Assembly (NCBI RefSeq): GCF_004011695.2
Contig: NC_082409.1
Coordinates: 1-64,000 of the forward strand
Origin: Ascochyta rabiei
Taxonomy: Eukaryota; Ascomycota; Dothideomycetes; Pleosporales; Didymellaceae
DNA length: 64,000 nt
Direction: 5' to 3'
Made by a program: the position numbers and the translations under genes. Below are positions 57,801 to 64,000 of the stretch, in pieces. The notes under the pieces were generated by a model. The model saw only the letters and a list, made by a program, of their open reading frames with translations. It searched no databases and had not been told where the DNA came from. Numbering within the stretch: position 1 is the stretch's first letter; each line of letters begins with the position of its first letter.

Positions 57801-60800
57801 TGTTAGGTTAGATTTGTGTGCCCTTTAGATTATTGTAGTTGTAAGTGGCTTCTAACGCAGAACCTACGTAACCCTGCGCTACAGCAGCGTGCTATAAGCA
57901 CTAAGCATACAATCTACAATTTACTAAGTAGTCTTAGCCTTAGAAGGGAACTAGCGGGCCCTATTATAGACAGTAGACAGGCGTGCTATATGCCCTGCGT
58001 TCTACTAAATGCCTTTATCCTACAGTAATTGCATATACGCGTTAACAAAAAGTAGGGGCATACTAGAGCCTAGTGTACCTATTACTAATACTGAAACTAG
58101 AGTTATTATCCTATAGACCCCCCCTAACCTTCTATTATAGTCCTGTTCCTAGCAGCTTAGCGTATCTAGTTAGGCTGCTAGGCGTCCTAGGCAGAAGCGA
58201 AGGTAGAAACAGAACTTTAACAGCTCCTCTGCCTATTAGTGCTGCCTCTTACTTAGCCTGCGCGCTGTAGTAAAGTACTAGAGGTTCTTGTAGTTAGTTA
58301 GGATGGTAAACAGCCTAGCAAGAGACCCTAATTCAGCTGCCTAGACCCCTAGGCACTTTATAACAGCAGTTAACTCCTTGTTATAGATAGTGTAGTTCTG
58401 TTATTCTATTATAAGTATAGTAGAGTAATATGCTACTAGGCAGAGCACCTTTCTATGCTATTAAGAAAGGCAGCTGCCTAGCGCCTTACTAGAGTAGTCT
58501 ACCTCTAATAGTGTTTCACGCTTAGGGTTCTACTAGGCTAGGACTAGTTCTGTTATAAATGTGTTCTTTAGCCAGTAGAACGCTGCGTCCTCCTCCTGCC
58601 CCTACCTAAACAGGATATCCTTCCCTGTAAGTTAATTAAGTAGGGCAGCAATATTAGAGAAGGCTAGGATAAAGTCCTAGTAGAAGTTTGCAAACCCTAG
58701 GAAACTGCAGACCCTGCGTAAAGACTGTAGAGCTTCCTAATTACAGATAGCCTTAGCCTTCTTAGAATTAGAATAAATATCCTTTCTAGCTTCTATAATA
58801 TATCCTAGGTAGTGTACTTCCTTTATTATAAATACGCACTTCTTAGGATCTAAATACAGCCCTGCATTGCGTAGAAGCGTAAGGACTCTGCTAACCTTCC
58901 CTAAGTAGTCTGTCCTAGACCTGCTACTATAAACTAGGACATTATCTAGGTACGTAGTAGTATAGTTGCCTAATGTCTCTTATAGCACGCTGTTAATGTA
59001 ACGCTAGAAGGACGCTAGTGCTCTAGCCAGGCCAAACAGGCAGACTAGCCACTTAAAGAGCCTAAAACGGGTACAGAACGCAGTAAGGTGCTTATCTCCC
59101 TCTGCAACACAAATCTAGTAAAATGCTAAATAAATATTAACCTTAGAGAACTAGCAGGCACCCCCTAGTGTACGTAAGGTCTCCTTAATAAGAGAGAGTA
59201 GGTACTAGTTAGTAATTGTAATGCTGTTAAGTGTATAATAGTCTACGCATATACGCCACCTGCTAGAGGACTTTTTAACTAGTAGGACTAGGGCCCCTAC
59301 TAGGGAAGAGGAGGCGCAGATCTACCCCTTGTCTATTAGTGCTAACACCTGTTTCTGTAGCTTAAGTAGCTAGTCCCTTAGCATGTTGTACAGAGGGCCC
59401 TAGGGTAGAGGCTTCTCCTTCCTAGACTAGTTGCGTTGCAACTGTATATAGTAATCTATCTAGCCCCTATATAGAGAAAGGCCAGAGGCCTTACTCTTAT
59501 TAAATAGGTCCTAAAACTAGACTAACTTGGGGGGAAGAGGGTCTACCTCCTCTGCCGTCCCTTGCGCTCCTAGGGATTAAACTAAGAGGATTTTAGTAAT
59601 ATCGTAGAGGCTTGTAGAGACAAACCAGTCCCTAGGCAGGCGCTTCTAGAGCCTATTAGCTAGGGTCTTGTTAAACTTAGTTGCTAACAGGAGAGCTATG
59701 TGAACGTTTAATGTATACTATAAGGATTTGTAGATAATAAGGTTCCCTACCTGATATATCCTTAATATGCCCTTTTCTGCGTCTAACACTACACCCTCTT
59801 GTTAGAGCTAGGGCTTCCCTAAAATAATATCCTAGCTTAGACCTAGCACTACGTAGGCTACAGCCTGCAAGCGCCACCTGTCTAAGTTATACCTAAACAG
59901 GACTAAATAGGAGATTATAGACTTTCTACTAGTGCCTACTACTTACGCTAAGCGTTATAGCAGCACCTTAATAAAGTCTCCTTCTAAGCGCGCAGCAAAG
60001 TTATTGCTTACTGCGCTAAAGCATTTATACCCTAAGTCTACTAGCGCATTAGCCTAAATTGCCCTATTAATAAATAATAGAATATAGAATAGGGGCTTGT
60101 CTATAGAGTCTGTAATAGCTCCCCTAGCAGCCTATAATGCCCCTATACTAGTAGTCTCCTCTACTAATATACTTCTACAGCGCTCCTAACTTAGACTTAT
60201 ATTAGGAGTAGCTAGTTTCCCCTATATAAACTAGCCTCTTCCTTACCTAAGATTATTGCTGCCTACACTGTAGTTACTACTGTATTAGCGCAATCCCAGC
60301 AAATATGTCCCCCTTTACCGCAACAGGTACACAGGTTAGCCTTCTAGCGTTGCTAAAATACCTTATTAGAAACCTACGTAGCCTGGTTAGGAGCAGACTG
60401 CTTCTAACCCCCACGCTTAGCACTACTGCTAGTGCAAACTGCAGACATAACTGTTATCTTAACATTACTATCCTTATTACACTTAGGCAGCGCCTAGGTA
60501 GGAGTGTAGCGCAGCTAGTTTTCTATAGCTATAGTCTTAACGTCTATAGTAATAGACTTATACTCTATAATAGCTGCGTTATAATCTATATAAGTTACTT
60601 CTTAGTTTATTACTATATTATAGATGTTTGCGTTTAGGGCCTAGAAGAGATTTAATAGGCGTTATTCTCTATCCTAGTAGAGGCCGCCACTTTGCACTAG
60701 CAGCTGCTTAAACTAGATAAAAAAGTCTAAGAACAACTTGTAAGGACCTTAACAGACGCTTTCTAGCTTTGCCTAGGCCTGTTCCTAGCTATAGTTGTTG

Positions 60801-61430
60801 CTGTAGCAGAATTCTAGGTATACTAGGAAGTCCTCTAGGCTCTACACACCTTAGGTACCCCTAATCTTATAGAATAGAGCTATATCTTATTATATAGATA
60901 TACTAAGCTAGGACTATATAAAGGCAAATATGTCCTATAGCCTACTAATAAAGGATGTGCCTACCTAAAGCTTATGTTCTATTATAACCTACTACGCCTT
61001 AAATAAGGATTTGTCTCCTATAAAGGCCTTACCTATAGGAAGAAGTTTCCTATAGGCTGCAGACGTCTATATAGGGGCATATAGGCCTAGGGCAGACGCT
61101 AAAAATAGCGCTTTATAGGGCAGGTTAGGGGCTAGGGTAGACGTTAATAGGTACAGTGTTACTTCTAAGGAGGATAATAGGACTGTAGACGCAGGTCTAG
61201 TACAGGCGTTAGCTGTTTATGCTAGGGACTCTACAAACACCTATATATTAGAGTTATTACGCTTAAGTAATGCTATACGCTTGTTAGCAGCTAATAAGGT
61301 ATACTGTAAGTTTATTAAAAATTGTAACATTTAGGCTATAAATTCCTAAAGGGTTAAGGGGACAGATTTGTCTAAGAGGTTATTCTAGGAGCTAGCTAAC
61401 ATAGTACAGGTGCTAGCTGTTCTCCTAGAA
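54900..61430 (-). pseudogene. Gypsy-2 gag-pol, RIP-inactivated and split by Fot1-B
   Basis: On the minus strand the RT reads RWRICVDYYTLNSITIT (about 59265), KVNIYLAFY (about 59140), KWLVCLFGLARA (about 59050) and TTYLDNVLVYS (about 58940), the last being the active-site box with Asp changed to Asn. RNase H follows, then integrase: ILIDFIVNL and LLVITDYLSKYI lie at 57530-57660. Fot1-B cuts here. The frame resumes left of 55672 with AITSITTEYYAKVFC, LLSTAYYLQTDRGTEQANQE (about 55470) and ends near 54900 with an integrase tail, YNVKTNRLS. Stops are TAA/TAG throughout. Confidence 0.88.
55674..57518 (-). mobile_element. Fot1-B: Fot1/pogo-like transposon, 1,845 bp, inside gypsy-2
   Basis: TA flanks at 55672-55673 and 57519-57520. 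The TIRs begin ACGGGTAAGTC(G/A)G(C/T) and run about 45 bp to CTGCTAAGAC, with transitions between the two ends. The minus-strand transposase is decayed: NFNKTGFIIG where FDETGF is expected (near 56930), and a C-terminal knuckle CKKCHNVGYNSRTC (near 55850) with its His changed to Tyr. Layout and size match Fot1-A but the TIR sequence differs. It interrupts the integrase of gypsy-2. Confidence 0.93.
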
Positions 61431-61443
61431 GAAGAGATATAAA

Positions 61444-61598
61444 TGTTAAGGACTGGCCTTAGGGTAGGATGTAATAAGGGTTAATATAGTATTGTATCTC
61501 TTAAGGAGGTAACACCTTACGTGTCCTTCTAATATAAGTGTAGGGCACGTAACCGCCCCATCTCGCTTAAGGCTCAGACAAGGTCTAAGCCCATAACA
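61444..61598 (-). repeat. Gypsy-2 5' LTR
   Basis: 155 bp. Gag-like sequence, heavily decayed, lies to its left (about 60600-61430 on the minus strand). Confidence 0.88.
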
Positions 61599-61812
61599 CC
61601 TAACCCCTACCTAACCCCTACCTAACCCCTACCCGTACCCTATGTAGACCCTACCCTACCCCTACTTGTACCCCATGTGGACCCTACCCTACCCCTACCC
61701 TCTTAGCATGGAATTAGCGTAGGTAGGGGTAGGGTAGGGTAGGGTAGGGGTACATCACGTGATGTACCCTACCCCTACCCAACCCCTACCCTTTTACTAC
61801 TGTAAGTAATAC

Positions 61813-62074
61813 TGTTTAGACTTACAAGTACTTCTACCTAATTTTAGGCCTATATAAATAAGGCACTAATAGAATTAGTTAATATAACTTATATTATGTA
61901 TCTAGACAACATATTAGTATACTCTAAGACAGAGGAAGACCACGTTAGACACGTTAAGGAGGTCTTATAGAGGCTTTGCAAAGTAAACCTCTATGTGCGC
62001 TTAGATAAGTGTAAATAGCACTATTAACGCATAGAGTACCTTAGGTACATAGTCTTATCTAAAGGGGTAAGCAT
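61813..62074 (+). pseudogene. Gypsy-1 reverse transcriptase, second half
   Basis: Directly after the fold-back target duplication, VILFRLTSTST then AYINKALIELVN and IMYLDNILVYSKTEEDHVRH continue the RT cut at 51564. The active-site box has Asp changed to Asn. The stretch LYVRLDKCK-H and RIEYLRYIVLSKGV leads to the Fot1-C insertion; a few codons of the same frame reappear at 63928-64000. Confidence 0.9.
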
Positions 62075-62076
62075 TA

Positions 62077-63925
62077 ACGTGTTTTACCACCGAGCGGCGC
62101 ACCCCCACCAAGCGGCGCGCCCTTACTAACATCGCGACTATTACAGACTATTACAACAATGCCACTACAACGCTACATACAACAATCCTATAATAAAGGC
62201 ACACTCTACCTTACTATCTAAGCTACAGAAGCTACTACACTAGACAGTACAAAACACACATCTAAGGCATTTAACATCCTAGAAATAACGCTAAAATAAC
62301 AACGCGCTAGAAAGCGCGCCTAAAGTAACTGTTAACCTAACTTAAGTAAGCTAGATAAGACAGAGGAGGAGGTAATAGTAGTATATATACTTAAGCTAGA
62401 TACGTAAGAAATAGGCGCTATAAGGACTATAGTGTAAGAAATAGCTAATAATCTCCTTACTGCACGCAGTAAAGAACCTATTAGCAAGAACTAGGTAGAC
62501 AGGTTTAGGACATATACTAAGGAGGTTAAGCTTTAATACAGTTACTTATAAAATTGTTAATAAGCTCTAAATAAAGATCTACGCGTTATAGAGCCCTAGT
62601 TTAAGCTAGTTAAGAATATAAAGGAGAAGTACAGGATCCTAGATAAAGACACATATAACTTTAATAAGTCTAGCTTTATAATAGGCATAATTACTGCTTA
62701 GATAGTCTTTATAGGCTCTAAGAAGTAAAGTAATCCTAAGAAGATACAGCTAGGTAATTATAACTAGGTTATAATTATCTAGGGTATCTGTGCTAGTAAG
62801 TAGGCTATCCTACCCTTTATTATCTTTAGCAGTAAGGTCCTTATATTAAGCTAGTATGCAGAACTACCTTGCAACTAGGTAATTAAGACTAGCGCTAACA
62901 GCTAGATAACAAATAAGCTTAGTGTAAAGTAGCTAAAGCACTTTAATATGTATATAAAGAAGCGCACTATAGGCGCGTACTGTCTACTAATTATAGATAG
63001 CTATAAGAGCTACTAGAGCTACAAATTCTCTAAGTACTATAAGGAACAGAAGATTATTACTCTTTATATGCCTTCTTACTTATTGCACCTACTGTAGCCG
63101 CTTAATGTAGGCTGTTTTGCCCCTTTAAAGCAGGCGTCCTCTACTAAGACTAATAGCTAGGCAAGGTACTCTATAACGTAAGACAAGAAAGAGATATTCT
63201 TACTAGCCTTTTATATTACTTTTAACAAGGCAATTACAAAGGAAAATATCCTAGTAAGCTATAGAGGCTCTAATTTAGTACCCTACAACCTAGAGTAAGT
63301 ACTATTAAAGCTTAATATAGTGCTTTGCACGCTAACACCTCTACTACTAGAGGCTACCCTATAGGAGTTAAAAACGCCAGCTACTCTAAAGGAGATAGAG
63401 GCGTAATTAACGCTAGTTTTTAAGCGCATACAAAGGTATAGAGAATTACTAGTCTCTTCTCTTCTATAGGCTGTTAATTTGCTTATAAAAGGTATAGCTA
63501 TTATAGGTTATAATTTAGTATTATAGGCGTAGGAACTAGCTAGTATTTATAAGGCAATAGCTACTCTAATAGAGCAGCGTAGTTATAAAAGAAAGTATAT
63601 TTAAATAGAGGAGAGTCTTATAGTAGGTAATGTATAGGATTTAATAGCTAAGAAGGACTATGGTAGTAGGAAGGCAGCTGAACAGCCTGTAAAGAGGGTA
63701 CGCAAGGAGAGGCACTATAGGCGTTGTAGTAAGACTAGCTATAACACGCGTACCTGTACAGCAGAAATTATAGATATAGATAATAGCAACGCTTCTAAAA
63801 AATATATTAGGCTAGAGTAATTATTTGTGCAGTGTTGTAGTGCAGTAGTAATAGTCTGTAATAGTCGCGATGTTGGTGAGGGCGCGCCGCTCGGTGGGGG
63901 TGCGCCGCTCGGTGGTGAAACACGT
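62077..63925 (+). mobile_element. Fot1-C: Fot1/pogo-like transposon, 1,849 bp, inside gypsy-1
   Basis: TA flanks at 62075-62076 and 63926-63927. TIRs begin ACGTGTTT(T/C)ACCACCGAGCG and extend about 80 bp to CTATTAC, including an internal repeat of ACCAAGCGGCGC/ACCGAGCGGCGC. Longer than the TIRs of the other Fot1 copies. Interrupts gypsy-1 just after its RT active site. Confidence 0.93.
62159..63820 (+). pseudogene. Fot1-C transposase, RIP-inactivated
   Basis: From ATG 62159, a decayed + strand frame. The first catalytic motif reads NFNKSSFIIG (near 62655) where FDETGF is usual; the second keeps its Asp in LLIIDSYKSY (near 62990), followed by LYMPSYLLHLL-PLNVGCFAPLK (near 63065-63130). The C-terminus near 63720 has a partial zinc knuckle, RCSKTSYNTRTC, missing one Cys and its His. 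Stops are TAA/TAG. Same family as Fot1-A and B. Confidence 0.85.
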
Positions 63926-64000
63926 TAACCTAGATAGGGTTAAAACAATCTAATATTAGCTAATCCTGCGCACAGTTTATAATATCTTAGTATTTATAGG

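Larger units (their letters stand above)
52513..61598 (-). mobile_element. Gypsy-2: Ty3/gypsy retrotransposon, 9,086 bp, inside the fold-back element
   Basis: 155 bp LTRs (52513-52667 and 61444-61598) begin TGTTAAGGACTGGCC and end ATAACA. The flanks CCCAA (52508-52512) and CCTAA (61599-61603) are a 5 bp target duplication differing by one CpA-to-TpA change. A purine-rich tract on the minus strand (GAGAAAGGAGGTA) abuts the left LTR, so it reads leftward. The element contains Fot1-B at 55674-57518. Net length without Fot1-B is about 7.2 kb. Confidence 0.92.
51565..61804. mobile_element. Fold-back element made of TAGGG/TAGGGG arrays (about 1.15 kb net)
   Basis: It interrupts gypsy-1 RT with an 8 bp target duplication AGTAATAC (51557-51564 and 61805-61812). 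Termini form an imperfect 22 bp inverted repeat: the left ends AAAAAGGTAGGGG, the right complement AAAAGGGTAGGGG. Most of it is (GGTAGGGGTAGGG)-type arrays, G-rich on the + strand at the left (51575-51830) and C-rich at the right (61605-61797). At 61715-61795 two array arms meet around GTACATCACGTGATGTAC, a perfect palindrome. Removing gypsy-2 and its duplication leaves 51565-52512 plus 61604-61804, about 1,149 bp. No coding sequence. Class unknown: 8 bp duplication suggests hAT, 9 bp (the next base also matches) would suggest a MULE. Confidence 0.8.
43191..64000 (+). mobile_element. Gypsy-1: Ty3/gypsy retrotransposon split by five insertions (continues past window)
   Basis: A putative 5' LTR begins TGTTACCCCC at 43191 and ends near 48951 (TAACA), about 499 bp once the Copia insertion is removed. 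Gag and pol then read on the + strand: gag from about 49000, a decayed zinc knuckle near 50385-50430, protease-like text near 50630, and reverse transcriptase from about 51290. The RT is cut at 51564, resumes at 61813 (VILFRLT, then YLDNILVYS) and continues to 62074. It is cut again by Fot1-C and resumes at 63928. The 3' LTR lies beyond the window, so the LTR call rests on one copy. Confidence 0.85.

Noticed and set aside
21678..64000. tRNA or rRNA genes
   Set aside because: None found by eye; no cloverleaf-like segment or conserved rRNA stretch was noticed.

Overview
The window is a chromosome end of a filamentous ascomycete (Pezizomycotina; a dothideomycete-like genome is my guess). It opens with 16 perfect TAACCC repeats and runs inward through a telomere-associated domain into heavily mutated transposon country. 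Fungal origin is indicated by the telomere repeat, OrsD/RecQ telomere-linked helicases (TLH), 48-51 nt introns, Fot1/pogo transposons, a fungal protein kinase and NB-ARC fragment, and C-to-T decay that turns CAA, CAG and TGG codons into TAA or TAG, as in repeat-induced point mutation (RIP).

Layout. (1) 1-96 telomere. (2) 97-3692 a 3.6 kb tract with no G on the + strand, built from diverged higher-order repeats. (3) 3693-12115 subtelomeric unit 1: a telomere-associated repeat with G-rich minisatellites, TLH1 on the minus strand, and a divergent partner gene I call ORF2. (4) 12116-21677 unit 2: the same order again (repeat, telomere-like seeds, TLH2 pseudogene, ORF2 pseudogene). (5) 21678-33480 RIP-degraded DNA: a 4 kb decayed single reading frame of unknown family, a 200 bp satellite split by a Fot1 element (A), a 177 bp tandem duplication and a LINE gag remnant. 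(6) 33480-43190 a less mutated island with a three-exon protein kinase gene, a small two-exon gene, remnants of a transcription factor and an NLR, a second type of Fot1 element (D) and a pogo transposase remnant. (7) 43191-64000 one Ty3/gypsy element broken open by five later insertions nested up to four deep: a Copia element in its LTR, a fold-back element in its reverse transcriptase, a second gypsy in the fold-back, a Fot1 in that gypsy, and another Fot1 downstream.

How it works together. Each TLH is head-to-head with ORF2 across about 200-300 bp, so the pair probably shares a promoter and a role at chromosome ends. Between the OrsD zinc-binding N-terminus and the RecQ core, the TLH proteins carry motifs resembling a tyrosine recombinase. 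That possible recombinase-helicase fusion with its ORF2 partner is the best candidate here for an undescribed system. Copy 2 decayed only by point mutations with its frames intact. Copy 1 has almost no stops but three single-base losses, which could be real or assembly errors. All identifications come from reading the sequence; no database search was run.
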